Source: Planctomycetia bacterium
GTDB taxonomy: Bacteria; Planctomycetota; GCA-002687715
Assembly: GCA_005790545.1 (NCBI GenBank)
Contig: SXUL01000115.1
Location: 27,906-91,905 of the forward strand
Direction of reading: 5' to 3'
Length of the DNA stretch: 64,000 nt
The position numbers and the translations under genes are program-made. The notes under the pieces were generated by a model. It was given only the letters and a program-made list of their open reading frames with translations, had not been told where the DNA came from and ran no database searches. Shown here piece by piece: positions 9,576 to 19,159 of this stretch (position 1 is its first letter; each line of letters begins with the position of its first letter).

Positions 9576-11657
9576 ATGTCTGAACGTCCTACGCAAACAC
9601 CTCCTGGCGGAGCCGCTCCCAAGGGCTTCTTCGGCCGCAATCCCATCCTGATCATCTTGTTCATCCTCGCGGGTGTGCTGATGCTCAACATCATCCTCGG
9701 CCAGGGCGGCGAGGCGGCCATCGACTACAGCACGTTCTGGAGCGAAGCCTCGCGCCTGCCCGTGGTGCGCGAGCAGGTCTATGAACCGACCAAGCCCTCG
9801 TTGCTGAACGAGGCCGAGCTTGCGGCCAATGCCCGCAAGGCCTTCCGGAAAATGGTGGTGCGGCCCACGGACATCCATGGCGAAGTGCTCTGGGAGCGTG
9901 TGAAGGAGAAGTCGGGCTTCGAGAAATTCGAAAGCTACGTGCGCCAGGACTACTTGCCATTCATCACGGAGACTCCGGGCGTCAGCGACGATCTCATCCG
10001 CGACCTCCGCGCCCGCGGCATTGAATTCAAGGTGGAGAAGCCGACCGACTGGACCGGCATCTGGCTCTGGGTGCTGCCGCTGGTCTTCTTCATCTTCATC
10101 ATGAGCATGATGGTGCGTTCCTCGCGCATGACCGGCGAGAACGTGCTCTCCTTCGGGCGCTCGAAGGCGAAGATCGTGGGCGAGGACAAGACCGGCGTCA
10201 CCTTCGCGGATGTCGCTGGCGCCGATGAGGCCAAGGAAGAACTGAGCGAGATCGTCGATTTCCTGAAGGAGCCCGAACGCTTCACGGCTCTTGGCGGCAA
10301 GATCCCGAAGGGCGTGCTGCTCATGGGCCCGCCTGGTTGCGGCAAGACACTGCTCGCACGCGCTGTTGCCGGCGAGGCTGGCGTCGCCTTCTTCAGTATC
10401 AGTGGCTCTGACTTCGTGGAGATGTTCGTGGGCGTGGGTGCCGCACGCGTGCGCGATCTGTTCAACACCGCCAAGCAGAAGTCGCCCTGCATCATCTTCG
10501 TGGATGAAATTGACGCCGTCGGTCGCCATCGCGGCGCAGGCCTCGGCGGTGGACACGACGAACGCGAGCAAACCCTCAATCAGCTCCTCGTGGAGATGGA
10601 CGGCTTCGATGGCCGGAAGCACGTCATCGTGATTGCCGCCACCAATCGCCCGGACATTCTCGATCCTGCGTTGCTGCGCCCTGGCCGCTTCGATCGGCAT
10701 GTGGTTCTCGATGCTCCGGATCTCCGCGGGCGCGAGGCCATTCTGAAAATCCACGCCAAGGGCAAACCCCTTACCGCCGACGTGGATCTCGGCCGTGTCG
10801 CGCGGCGCACGCCGGGTTTCAGCGGTGCTGATCTTTCGAATGTCATGAACGAGGCGGCGCTGCTCGCCGCCCGTCGGCGCCGGAAGGACATCTCGCTACG
10901 CGAAGCCGAAGATGCGGTTGAGCGCGTCATGGCCGGCCCGGAGCGTCGCTCGCGTGTCATCGGCACCAATGAGAAACGGGTGCTCGCGTATCACGAACTC
11001 GGTCACGCCCTCGTGGCGCGCTTCACTCCCAATGCCGACCCTGTGCACAAGGTCAGCATCATTCCCCGCGGACGCGGCGCACTCGGATACACGCTCACCC
11101 TCCCCGACGAGGACCGCTACATCCTCACGCAGGACGACCTGCTTGCACGCGTGAAGGTGACACTCGGCGGCCGCAGCGCAGAGGAAGTGGTCTTCGGCCA
11201 GAAGTCCACCGGTGCAGAGGACGATCTGCAAAAGGTGACCTCCCTCACGCGCTCCATCGTCTGCCGTTGGGGCATGACCGATGCTCTGGGGACTGTGACC
11301 TACCAGAATGCGCCGGGGAATCCGTTCCTCGGGCGCGATATGGGCGGCCGCACCAACGAGTATTCAGAGAGCACTGCCGAGCGCATCGACACAGAGGTGC
11401 GCGTCATCATTGACCGCTGCCACCAGGACGCGCTCGCCATCCTCACCACGAATCGAGTGCTCCTCGACAAGTTGGCCGAGGTCCTCATCGAACACGAGCA
11501 GCTCAATTTCGACGAGTTCGAGGCCGCCGTGCAACAGCACGCCACCATCACACCCCCGCCGCTCCGCCTCGCAGCCGATGGCAAGGGCGCCCTTGATCGC
11601 AGTGCTCCTGCGCCAACTCCCGCTCCTGAATCTCCAGCCGCGCTGCCCGACGCCTGA
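9576..11657 (+). CDS. ftsH: ATP-dependent zinc metalloprotease FtsH
   Basis: A membrane-bound AAA+ protease that degrades unfolded and regulatory membrane and cytosolic proteins. The 693-aa product has a first transmembrane helix at about 24-43, a periplasmic insert, a second helix at about 165-185, then the AAA module: Walker A GPPGCGKT (with Cys where Thr is usual), Walker [12 protein letters not shown], the second region of homology with [19 protein letters not shown], and pore segment [15 protein letters not shown]. The M41 zinc site is HELGH, with the third ligand expected in the STGAEDDLQ segment. The C-terminal tail is Pro/Ala-rich. It is monocistronic. Stop and flank abut the insertion sequence. 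Confidence 0.96.
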   Translation: MSERPTQTPPGGAAPKGFFGRNPILIILFILAGVLMLNIILGQGGEAAIDYSTFWSEASRLPVVREQVYEPTKPSLLNEAELAANARKAFRKMVVRPTDIHGEVLWERVKEKSGFEKFESYVRQDYLPFITETPGVSDDLIRDLRARGIEFKVEKPTDWTGIWLWVLPLVFFIFIMSMMVRSSRMTGENVLSFGRSKAKIVGEDKTGVTFADVAGADEAKEELSEIVDFLKEPERFTALGGKIPKGVLLMGPPGCGKTLLARAVAGEAGVAFFSISGSDFVEMFVGVGAARVRDLFNTAKQKSPCIIFVDEIDAVGRHRGAGLGGGHDEREQTLNQLLVEMDGFDGRKHVIVIAATNRPDILDPALLRPGRFDRHVVLDAPDLRGREAILKIHAKGKPLTADVDLGRVARRTPGFSGADLSNVMNEAALLAARRRRKDISLREAEDAVERVMAGPERRSRVIGTNEKRVLAYHELGHALVARFTPNADPVHKVSIIPRGRGALGYTLTLPDEDRYILTQDDLLARVKVTLGGRSAEEVVFGQKSTGAEDDLQKVTSLTRSIVCRWGMTDALGTVTYQNAPGNPFLGRDMGGRTNEYSESTAERIDTEVRVIIDRCHQDALAILTTNRVLLDKLAEVLIEHEQLNFDEFEAAVQQHATITPPPLRLAADGKGALDRSAPAPTPAPESPAALPDA

Positions 11658-11711
11658 TGCGTACGGAAGCGCCGACTCAGAGCGGGGGGCCGCGTGTGCA
11701 CCTCGTTCGGT

Positions 11712-13141
11712 TCATGAATCACTGCGTGACGCAACTGATGTATAACGCATTAGCAGCCCGTTGAACAATGGAGGTTGCGTAGCCCACGCGACCTGACTGT
11801 GCGAAGCGCTACCGTCGCTCTCTTGGGTATGACATCCGCGTGATTTTCGAGCGACCGAGCGCCAGGTGGGTTTCCAGAAACGAATGAGCGCGAGCACAGC
11901 GCACCAAATGGCCGCCCACGTGGCGGCAAACCCCCGCGGGGTGCCGAAACCGCAGAGCTTCCTCATCTCCAAGCCCAAGTTGAAGGCGCTCACCTGCACC
12001 AAGTACCGCTTCTCATTGTTCTCTCGTCCACGCAGATGCGTCCGCCTCAACCCTCCCGTTTCCAGCACGTGTGCAAGCGATACCTCCACCGCTCGCCTCT
12101 CTTCCGCAAGAGCCGCTTCCCCGTAGTCAATCCGGACCCGTTTCCGATTCCTCTGCATCGCCCTGCGCGGGAGGTCGCTCTTGTCCTTCCACCGACGCCT
12201 TCCCCGCGTGCGCAGCTCGGACACACATGTCTTCGGTTCCGCCACTGCGCACCCCGCAATCACCGCCTCGGAGTGGTAGCCCTTGTCCGCCACAATCGTC
12301 AGATCCTGCGCTGGCATGGCGACGTGCTCAAGGTTTTCAAGCGCGAGCACCAGTGTGCCTGTCGAAGTGTCGCGATCGCTGCGGGCCGCCGCATTGATCG
12401 TCGCGGCCACGATCGCACCACTCTCGATATCGACTGCATGCTCCGGCTTGTACGCCAGATGGGTGCGCCGGTCCTTCGTTCGCGTGATCTTCGCTGCGGG
12501 ATCCGTTACTGAAGTCCAGTCCGCATTCGAAGTCCTGCGGCCTTCACGGTTCTTGTCGAATGACACCTGCGTCGCACGATCTGGAGCTTGCTCTCCAGCC
12601 GACTTCGCAAGCCCTTCCACGTAGCTCGCGTAACTCTCATTGGTGTCTTTCCGCACAATCGACCGCCTCGCTGCAGTCGCATCCATCTCGAAGCGTCCAG
12701 TGCCAGCACCCGCGCCTGCAGAAGCCCTGCGTCCTTCAGAATCTCCAGCACGAGCTTGTTCACCGCGTCAAACACATCCAGCGGAATCCGCTTCCTCATG
12801 ACCGATCGCGAACTGTGATCCGGCGCTGCATCAGCCACCCCAAGTCCAAGAAACGCCTTCCTCGACAGCGAGTCCTCGCAGCGCCAGGCAAGACCACGCT
12901 CCGAGCAGATGTCCTCAAAGTACCAGATCATCAGCATGCGGAAGTAGCGGCCAGGAGGAATCGAAGGGCGACCAGATGACTTTGCGTAGTAAAGCCTGCA
13001 AAGAGCCGCCACGCGCTCATCAAAGTCATGCTGCGCGAGAAGGGCGTTCAGCTTCTTGAAGAAGGGATGCCCCGGAGTCTTGATCGCACCCGAAACGATC
13101 CAAAACTCTCCCTGCTCCGGCTCCATGTGTCCCATCGACAC
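11712..13141 (-). pseudogene. IS transposase (DDE type), frameshifted
   Basis: Two overlapping minus-strand frames encode one transposase. Frame A (13141-12506) gives the N-terminal DUF772-like part (FDERVAALCRLYYAKSSGRPSIPPGRYFRML) up to LQARVLALDAS. Frame B (12686-11712) resumes at MDATAARRSIVRKDTNESY and continues with the DDE core (IVADKGYHSEAV and a downstream EKRYLVQVSAFNLGLEMRKL tail). The join is in the DAS..MDA block, consistent with loss of one base. Frame B also runs out through the left terminal repeat into host DNA, so the natural C terminus may be damaged too. Resembles IS5/IS1182-type transposases. Probably inactive unless frameshifting rescues it. Confidence 0.85.
11751..11768 (+). 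repeat. IS left terminal inverted repeat
   Basis: tagcagcccgttgaacaa; it matches the reverse complement of the right end apart from one base. Confidence 0.8.
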
Positions 13142-13215
13142 TACGTCTTCTCCTTAGTCAGGTGGTCGATGACTCAACGCGTGGGTGAGTGAATTGGTTC
13201 ACTGAGCGACGCGCG

Positions 13216-13233
13216 TTTTTCAACGGGCTGCTA
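13216..13233 (-). repeat. IS right terminal inverted repeat
   Basis: The segment ending caacgggctgcta is the inverted partner of the left end and abuts the 3' end of dapF. Confidence 0.8.
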
Positions 13234-13238
13234 GCGCT

Positions 13239-14063
13239 TCAGTGCCAGCGGCCGGTGAAATCGCGGCGAACGGGGCCGGTGAGGAGGACTTCTGCGTGTT
13301 CGGATGGCCACGCGACTTCGAGCATGCCGCCCTGCAATTCTACTGAGGCATTGCGCTCAGTGCGCCCCGTGAGCACTCCGGCAATCACACTCGCACACGC
13401 GCCGCTGCCGCAAGCTTTCGTTTCGCCGACACCGCGCTCAAAGGTGCGCTGGCGCAACTGGGTGCGCGAGAGCACTTCAACAAACTCGACATTGGTGCGC
13501 TGTGGGAAGCGCGGATCGCGTTCGATGAGCGCGCCGAGTCTTTGCACGTCCGCTGTATTCACATCCGGCACGAACAGGACGCAATGCGGATTGCCGAGAC
13601 TGAGCGCTGTGATGCGCAGTGATTCCCCGCCGATGGCCATGGGCTCGTCGATCGCTCGCCCCGCGGGACCGACCATGGGCACCAATCCTCGTTCAAGGCG
13701 CGCAAGGCCCATACTCACGCGCACACGCGCTATTGCGCCGTTGTCTTCAAGCACCGCGCATGTCCGCGCCTCTCCGCCTGACTGGATGCGCAGCGTGCGT
13801 CGTTGCAACCGTTGCGCGACCAGCATGGCCGCACAGCGCAGGGCGTTGCCGCAGGTTGCAGACTCCGTGCCATCCGGGTTCACGAAGACCATACGGGCGT
13901 CGGCATCGTCGCTGTCGAGGAGGAGCATGAGCCCGTCAGCGCCGATGCCACGTTCACGATCACAGATGGCGCGTGCAAGGCGCGATGCGTCCTCAAGCCA
14001 GCGCGCGCCCTCAAGGACGCACACGAAATCGTTGCCGCAGCCTTCGACCTTGACGAAGTCCAT
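13239..14063 (-). CDS. dapF: Diaminopimelate epimerase
   Basis: Converts LL- to meso-diaminopimelate for lysine and peptidoglycan synthesis. The 274-aa product has the N-terminal KVEGCGNDFV motif and the two catalytic cysteines in CGNALRC (about residue 71) and GETKACGSGAC (about residue 217). Substrate-binding segments FVNPDGTESATCGN, LGNPHCVLFV and RTNVEFVE are also present. Start is ATG 14063. It sits 34 bp after the small secreted-protein gene on the same strand. The insertion sequence lies immediately after the stop, so any original terminator has been displaced. The presence of dapF implies DAP-type peptidoglycan or lysine synthesis. Confidence 0.96.
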   Translation of the reverse strand: MDFVKVEGCGNDFVCVLEGARWLEDASRLARAICDRERGIGADGLMLLLDSDDADARMVFVNPDGTESATCGNALRCAAMLVAQRLQRRTLRIQSGGEARTCAVLEDNGAIARVRVSMGLARLERGLVPMVGPAGRAIDEPMAIGGESLRITALSLGNPHCVLFVPDVNTADVQRLGALIERDPRFPQRTNVEFVEVLSRTQLRQRTFERGVGETKACGSGACASVIAGVLTGRTERNASVELQGGMLEVAWPSEHAEVLLTGPVRRDFTGRWH

Positions 14064-14097
14064 GCCGCGATCATAAGTGCGCGGCGCTGCGCGCTCG

Positions 14098-14427
14098 TCA
14101 GCGCAGGGCGCCCGCGCTGATCACAAGTGGCCGTTCGGATGGCGCGAAGTGCACGGGGATGGCATGGCCAAGGTGGCCGACCCGGGCGAAGCTCCACTCC
14201 GCGTCGCATTGCGCGGTTGGCTGCGGTGTGACAGGCACTGCGACCAGCGCTCCGGAGCAGCCCGGAACTTCCTGGAGCATCACCGGCGCATCACCACACT
14301 CGAACGTATCCGCAGGCCAGACGATCCGATCCGCATCCGCTTCAGCAACGCGGCCCGGCCGTGGAACGGCCATGAGCGCCATCACGGCGAGAAAGGCGAC
14401 GCCAAGGAGAATCGTGGGTGTGCGCAT
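14098..14427 (-). CDS. Small secreted hypothetical protein, 109 aa
   Basis: It starts MRTPTILLGVAFLAVMALMAVP, a signal peptide or single anchor, followed by a short domain with two Cys (TFECGDAPVMLQEVPGCSG) that may form a disulfide outside the cytoplasm. I do not recognise a family. The start and upstream DNA resemble those of the RCC1 gene (MRTLAIAISFLVILLVMGVPF), which suggests that its leader arose by duplication of the RCC1 upstream region. It lies just upstream of dapF on the same strand and could be co-transcribed with it. Confidence 0.6.
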   Translation of the reverse strand: MRTPTILLGVAFLAVMALMAVPRPGRVAEADADRIVWPADTFECGDAPVMLQEVPGCSGALVAVPVTPQPTAQCDAEWSFARVGHLGHAIPVHFAPSERPLVISAGALR

Positions 14428-14545
14428 GGGGCATGTGTGGCCGCGAGGCCATGCCTTCCGCCTATCGGCGGCTCCGGGAGACGGGCTTGAAGCCGGGGCG
14501 TTGCCGACGTGGTTCCGTCGCGAATTGCGACACTTTGGAGGCTAT
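14428..14545 (-). repeat. Diverged copy of the segment upstream of the RCC1 gene
   Basis: This segment aligns with 16278-16390. Shared blocks include GCCTATCG, GCTTGAA, GACGTG and TGCGACAC in the same order and spacing. In the 16-kb copy the blocks cover the last codons of the beta-CASP gene. The copy here still reads SVAIRDGTTSAT in one frame against GVAVPHEGTSVT there, so it looks like a remnant of that gene end plus the RCC1 leader. The remaining gap to 14640 holds nothing else recognisable. Confidence 0.6.
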
Positions 14546-14640
14546 GCCGGCCCAGCAAGACGAAGTCCCGCGGCAGCGGCGCGTGCGTGGGTGTGGTTGC
14601 TGGCGCGCTCACCGGCTGGCCCGTGAAGCCGACACGCGGA

Positions 14641-16277
14641 TCAGAACGTGTAACTCGAGACGTCCGAGTCGGCCACCATCGTCGTCGTGGCGGGGTTGAG
14701 CGCGATACTGACGCCGTGCAGCGTGATGCCGCTCAGTGCTGCCGGGGGCACGGGAACCGTGGCTGTTGCCTCGCCGCTCGCGCCCAGCGCACCGAATGCG
14801 ATGGGCAGTCCGACCGTCGCGAGGTTCATCCAAGCAATCAAGTCGGTCTGCGAAATGTGCAGGCCATGCCAGAGTCCCCCACCTGGCGCCGACGTATTGA
14901 GCGGATCCAGGCTGAATGCGTTGAAGTAATAGTAAGTGCCACCGAGGGCGCTTACCTCGGTGTTGCGTGGAATGGTGAATCCGACAGCACCAGCGCCAAA
15001 GGGCGAAATCAATAACCTGTAGCTGTTGCCGTTGGAATTGAGATTGAGACACGGGATGAATTGCGGGCTGTGCCGATCAACGCTGTTCCCGAGGCCCAAT
15101 TGACTATTGCCATTGCGGCCCCAGACCATCACGGTGCCAAGAGAGAGCAACGCCATGGAGTGCTCCTTGCCCGCTGCGACGGCCACAACGCCTGCAAGGC
15201 TCGGTATGGGCTGGGGCGCCGTTTGATGGACCGTGTTCCCGAGCCCGAGCTGGCCGTGACTGTTCCTCCCCCACGCCTTGACGGTGCCGTCCAAGAGCAG
15301 TGCCAAGGAATACTCTTCACCGGCTGCGATCGCCGCGGCACCCGTCAGCCCGGGGACAAGCTGTGGCGTCGACTGATTGCTCGTGTTTCCGAGCCCGAGC
15401 TGTCCGTGGCCGTTTTTCCCCACGCCTTCACCGTGCCGTCCACAAGCAGCGCGAGAGAATGCTCTTTGCCAGCCGCGAGGGTCATGACTCCGGCGAGGCC
15501 GGGGACAAGTTGCGGGGACAGTTGATCATTCGTGTTTCCAAGCCCGAGTTGGCCGTGGCCGTTATTGCCCCACGCCTTCACGCTGCCGTCCGTGAGCACC
15601 GCCAGAGAGTGCACCTTCCCCGCCGCGAGGCCGGCGACTCCCGCCAGCACCAGGTTTTGCTGTGGTGTCAACTGGTCATACGTGTTGCCGAGGCCGAGTT
15701 GACCTTCGCCGTTCTTCCCCCACACCTTCACGCTGCCGTCCGTGAGTAACGCCAAGGAGTGCTCCTTGCCAGCCGCGAGGGCCGTGACTCCTGCAAGCGC
15801 GGGGATGAGTTGCGGTGAGTTCTGCTCAAACGTGTTGCCGAGGCCGAGTTGACCATCGCCATTCTTTCCCCACGCCTTGACGGTGCCGTCAGCAAGCAGC
15901 GCCAACGTGTGTTCCTTGCCCGTGACAAGACCTGCGACTCCTGCAAGCGCGGTGATGACTTGCGGCGTGTTCTGATCAACGGTGTGTCCGAGGCCGAGTT
16001 GTCCGGCGGAGTTTCTTCCCCACGCATTCGCGGAGCCGTCAGCACATTGCGCCAGAGAGTGCTTTTCGCTGGCGGCGAGCGGCCCCGTCCAGCCAGAAGG
16101 CAACGCAGGCGAGGCCGCGGCCGCCGCTGGCAAAGGCGTCACAGCAGCCGCCGCTTGCGCGGCGAGTGCCTCGACCTGACCCGCAGCGGGGCTTGCGTCT
16201 GTGCGGGTGCTCATGAAAGGCACGCCCATGACGAGCAGGATCACGAGAAAAGAGATGGCGATAGCGAGTGTGCGCAT
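14641..16277 (-). CDS. Secreted RCC1-repeat protein, read in two frames (545 aa if joined)
   Basis: It starts at ATG 16277 with a signal peptide (MRTLAIAISFLVILLVMGVPF), an Ala-rich linker and then seven RCC1/BNR-like blades, each with the pattern AWGxNxxGQLGLGNT plus KEHSLALLxDGTVK. A C-terminal domain of about 150 residues follows (FTIPRNTEVSALGGTYYYFNA). The frame changes in the fifth blade at about 15414-15420. Frame 1 runs into TATDSSGSETR, while the -1 frame gives the expected NGHGQLGLGN. The change falls exactly on TGG GGA AAA AC, a G GGA AAA slippery heptamer in frame. The two ORF-track entries (15345-16277 and 14641-15423) are therefore one gene: programmed -1 frameshift, a one-base deletion or a homopolymer error. 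It is probably extracellular; the binding partner is unknown. Confidence 0.85.
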
Positions 16278-16390
16278 AATGCATGCACGAACCAGCGGGT
16301 CTGTGCTTCCTGCCTATCGATGGCCTGTGAGATGCGCTTGAATTCAGATCGTTACTGACGTGCCTTCGTGAGGAACTGCGACACCTTTGA
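16278..16390 (-). repeat. RCC1 leader region, partner copy of 14428-14545
   Basis: Covers the RCC1 upstream region and the last codons of the beta-CASP hydrolase gene. Homologous blocks recur in the same order at 14.4 kb, which supports a local segmental duplication. Confidence 0.55.
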
Positions 16391-17738
16391 AGCCGCGTTC
16401 CCGAAGAAGCTGACCGAAGGCAAGACTCGATGCGGGCTCGCCGTGCACAACAAACACATGCGACGCGGCGCTCTTGATGGGAGTCAGCGCATCCAGAAGT
16501 TCCAATTGGTCCGCGTGAGCCGAGAGTCCGCGGATGCGCACGACCTCCGCACGCACGTGCACAGGATCGCCGAAGATGAAAACCGGGTTCTGGCCATCCT
16601 CGAGGCGGCGCCCGAGTGTGTACGGCGCCTGAAAACCGCTGAAGGCCACGATGTGCTCGGGTTCCGTGAGCAGATGGCTCAAGTGATGCAGCACGCGGCC
16701 TGATTCGCACATGCCCGAGCCCGCGAGAATCACGGCGCTGCCGCGATACGCGTTGATGCCCTTCGACGCCTCCACCGTTTCGGTGTAGTAGACGTGGTCG
16801 GTCTTCAGAAGCGCCAGCGAACCGCGCACGCGCTTCAGCGCTGCCGCATCGAATTCTCCCGGATGCTCTTCCATGATCCGTGTGGCCTTGATGCCGAGAG
16901 GCGAATCCACGAACACCGGAACGCGCGGAATCAAGCCCTTCTCCATCCCCTCGTTGAGTGACCAGAGCAGATTCTGCGTGCGGCCCACGCTGAAAGCCGG
17001 AATGAGGAGTTTGCCTCCGCGCCCTGCGGCGCGTCGCACGGCGGAGCAGAGTTCCTCGCACGGCCGCACCGCGTCTTCGGGCCGATGCTCATGCACCCGA
17101 TCGCCGTAGGTGCTTTCGGTCAGCACGACATCCGCGGGCGGCAATGCCTCCGGATCACGCAAAACAGGAGTTCCGCGGCGTCCGTAATCACCGGTGAACG
17201 TGAGATGGACCTTCCCTCCGTCTGGCTCCACGATTTCGAGTTGCACGGAGCTGGAACCGAGAATATGTCCCGCATCGTGGAACTGCGCGCTGACACCTCC
17301 GGTCACCGGAAACCAGCGGCCGCGAGCCTGACCGACGAAGTGCCCTGCCACGCCTTCGGCATCACTCTCCGTGTAGAGCGGTTCGCGCGCGGACCGGCCC
17401 CGCTTCTTCAACTGAGCATTGTCTCGCGCCTGAATGGCGGCGCCATCCGCGAGCAACAATGCGGTGAGCGGCACCGTCGGACGCGACATGTACACCGGTC
17501 CTGTGAAGCCCTGTCGATAGAGGATGGGCAGCGCACCCGAGTGATCGATGTGCGCATGCGAAAGCACGATGGCATCCACGGAGCGCGCATCCAGCCGCGG
17601 TTGGGAGTTCCGCAGCCACGCCTCGTCGCGCCGGCCTTGGAACAAACCACAATCGAGCAGCACGCGCGTGCGGCCGGTTTCGATCAGATGCATCGAGCCT
17701 GTCACGCCGCCCGCTGCACCCAGAAATGTGATGCGCAT
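16344..17738 (-). CDS. MBL-fold beta-CASP RNA-processing hydrolase
   Basis: A 464-aa metallo-beta-lactamase/beta-CASP protein of the CPSF73/YsgC type. Zinc-site motifs are SHAHIDHSGALP (HxHxDH), DAGHILGSSSV, LTFTGDYGRRGTP and, in the beta-CASP cap and after it, ILAGSGMCESGRVLHH, RGLSAHAD and VHGEPASS. All metal ligands that I can check are present, so it should be an active ribonuclease or phosphodiesterase in the cytosol. It is divergent from the thioesterase gene with only 34 bp between starts, so the promoters must overlap. Its 3' end is the part copied at 14.5 kb. Confidence 0.9.
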   Translation of the reverse strand: MRITFLGAAGGVTGSMHLIETGRTRVLLDCGLFQGRRDEAWLRNSQPRLDARSVDAIVLSHAHIDHSGALPILYRQGFTGPVYMSRPTVPLTALLLADGAAIQARDNAQLKKRGRSAREPLYTESDAEGVAGHFVGQARGRWFPVTGGVSAQFHDAGHILGSSSVQLEIVEPDGGKVHLTFTGDYGRRGTPVLRDPEALPPADVVLTESTYGDRVHEHRPEDAVRPCEELCSAVRRAAGRGGKLLIPAFSVGRTQNLLWSLNEGMEKGLIPRVPVFVDSPLGIKATRIMEEHPGEFDAAALKRVRGSLALLKTDHVYYTETVEASKGINAYRGSAVILAGSGMCESGRVLHHLSHLLTEPEHIVAFSGFQAPYTLGRRLEDGQNPVFIFGDPVHVRAEVVRIRGLSAHADQLELLDALTPIKSAASHVFVVHGEPASSLAFGQLLRERGFKGVAVPHEGTSVTI

Positions 17739-17772
17739 GGCCGCGAGCCTACACGGCGGCTACTCTCAACGC

Positions 17773-18237
17773 ATGAGCACGCTGTCCCTCCAGGATCAAT
17801 TCGCTGCGCAGAGCATCTGTTTCGGTTGCGGGCCTTCCAATGTGAAGGGCTTGCACGTACGGAGTTTTCCTGCCGGAGATGAAGTGGTGTGCCACTGGAC
17901 TCCGGAACCCCATCACCACGCATTCCCCGGCGTGCTGAATGGCGGCATCGTGGGCGCGATCCTCGACTGCCACTGCAACTGGACCGCGTCCTGGCATCTG
18001 ATGCAGCGGGATCATCTTGCCGCGCCGCCGTGCACCGTCACTGCCGACTACTCAGTCACGTTGAAGCGCCCGACCCCCGTGGATGTCGCGCTCGAAATCC
18101 GCGCGCGCGCCGTGTCGAGTGAAGGGCCGAAGGTCCTTGTCGAAGGCACGCTCACTGCCAAGGGCAAGGTCACGGCCACCTTCCGCGGCACCTTCGTCGC
18201 CGTCACTGAAGGCCACCCCGCCTGGCATCGCTGGTGA
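17773..18237 (+). CDS. Hotdog-fold thioesterase (PaaI-like)
   Basis: A 154-aa single-domain protein. The start is ATG 17773 (MSTLSLQDQFAAQSICFGCG); the longer track ORF overlaps the divergent gene and is rejected. The hotdog signature is HHHAFPGVLNGGIVGAILDCHCNWTA, with the helix after the G-N-G-G loop, followed by the strands VTADYSVTLKRPTPV and VLVEGTLTAKGKVTATFRGTFVAV. Members hydrolyse acyl-CoA thioesters. An N-terminal CFGCGP motif is common in this planktonic subgroup. The substrate cannot be named. Confidence 0.8.
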   Translation: MSTLSLQDQFAAQSICFGCGPSNVKGLHVRSFPAGDEVVCHWTPEPHHHAFPGVLNGGIVGAILDCHCNWTASWHLMQRDHLAAPPCTVTADYSVTLKRPTPVDVALEIRARAVSSEGPKVLVEGTLTAKGKVTATFRGTFVAVTEGHPAWHRW

Positions 18238-18319
18238 CACCCGACGCATGCAAACAACGCGTCGCAGGCTCTCAAGGGACGCTCGGCGCAAGCCTCTGAA
18301 CCTGTGCCTTGCCGGCACT

Positions 18320-19159
18320 TCATCCAGGGAGGGATATTCCAAGGCCGCGCGCAAGTTCGCGCACCGTCGCGGGGGCGTGGCCTGCGTAATGATTGTTGGC
18401 GAAGACGAAGGTGGTGGCGACGCGCTCCGAGAGCTTGGCAAGGAGATCCGCCCAGCGCGCGATTTCCGCGCTCCGGTCGATGACCGTCTCCGCGAAGGTG
18501 GTTGTCAGCGCGTCCACCGCCTGACGGTTTCCGATGAGGCGGGCGTAGAGGAAGTCCGTGGTGACCACATCGAAGCGCTCCGCCAACTCCGCCGGATGTG
18601 GCATATATGAGACTTCGCTCAGCGTGAGCGCGGTGCGGTGCTGGCTCAAAATCTCGAGCAGTGGCTCGTCAATCCAGCGCGCGTTGCGGATTTCCACCGC
18701 GTAGCGGAAATCCGGGGATAGCCCCCCGAGAAATGTGTCAAGCCGCTCGAGAAATGGCTTCGGCCCCGTGAAGGCCGTGCGATTGAAGTACGGGAATTGA
18801 AGCAGCAACGGGCCGGCGCGTGGCCCGAGCGCACGCATGCGCGCAAGGAAGAGACTGGTGGGCGCCGCGGTGTGCTCCGGCACCAGCACCTTGGCGCCAT
18901 CTGGCTTCGCCTCTTGGCCACCATGAACAATGTCCCGCGGAAACTTGGCTGCAATGATGAAGTTCTCGGGCGTGCGCTCGGCCCAGCCCTGAACCAATTG
19001 CGCTGAGGGCAGGTGGTACCACGTGGTATCCGCTTCCACCGCAGGAAAGCGCGTCGCGTAATGACGGATCTGCTCCCGCGCCGCCAGACCTTCGGGATAG
19101 AAGGTGCCCGTCCAACCCTGTGCGCTCCACGAGGAGGTGCCGAGCAGGATGCGGACCAT
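18320..19159 (-). CDS. DUF72 family protein (YecE-like)
   Basis: A 279-aa TIM-barrel-like DUF72 protein. Signatures are LLGTSSWSAQGWTGTFYPEGL at the N terminus, VEADTTWYHLPS, NFIIAAKFPRDIVH, LLLQFPYFNRTAF, YAVEIRNARWID and FVFANNHYAGHAPATVREL at the C terminus, in the order usual for the family. The biochemical role of DUF72 is not established. It follows the M61 peptidase with a one-base TGATG stop/start overlap, so the two are translationally coupled. Confidence 0.88.
   Translation of the reverse strand: MVRILLGTSSWSAQGWTGTFYPEGLAAREQIRHYATRFPAVEADTTWYHLPSAQLVQGWAERTPENFIIAAKFPRDIVHGGQEAKPDGAKVLVPEHTAAPTSLFLARMRALGPRAGPLLLQFPYFNRTAFTGPKPFLERLDTFLGGLSPDFRYAVEIRNARWIDEPLLEILSQHRTALTLSEVSYMPHPAELAERFDVVTTDFLYARLIGNRQAVDALTTTFAETVIDRSAEIARWADLLAKLSERVATTFVFANNHYAGHAPATVRELARGLGISLPG

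Larger units (their letters stand above)
11751..13233. mobile_element. Insertion sequence with terminal inverted repeats (about 1.48 kb)
   Basis: The left end reads tagcagcccgttgaacaa and the reverse complement of the right end reads tagcagcccgttgaaaaac, giving inverted repeats of about 17-18 bp with one mismatch. They enclose the frameshifted transposase. If the repeat begins at GCAGCCC, a TA duplication flanks both ends. The right end stops only 6 bp from the dapF stop codon, so the element landed in the ftsH-dapF intergenic gap without breaking either gene. Confidence 0.85.

Noticed and set aside
12506-12686. Programmed frameshift in the transposase
   Set aside because: The two frames overlap here, but no slippery heptamer was seen at the DAS..MDA join; a one-base loss explains it more simply.
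19013-19032. taccacgtggta palindrome considered as a third parS
   Set aside because: The flanks do not match the parS core GTTnCACGTGnAAC and it lies inside DUF72 coding sequence.
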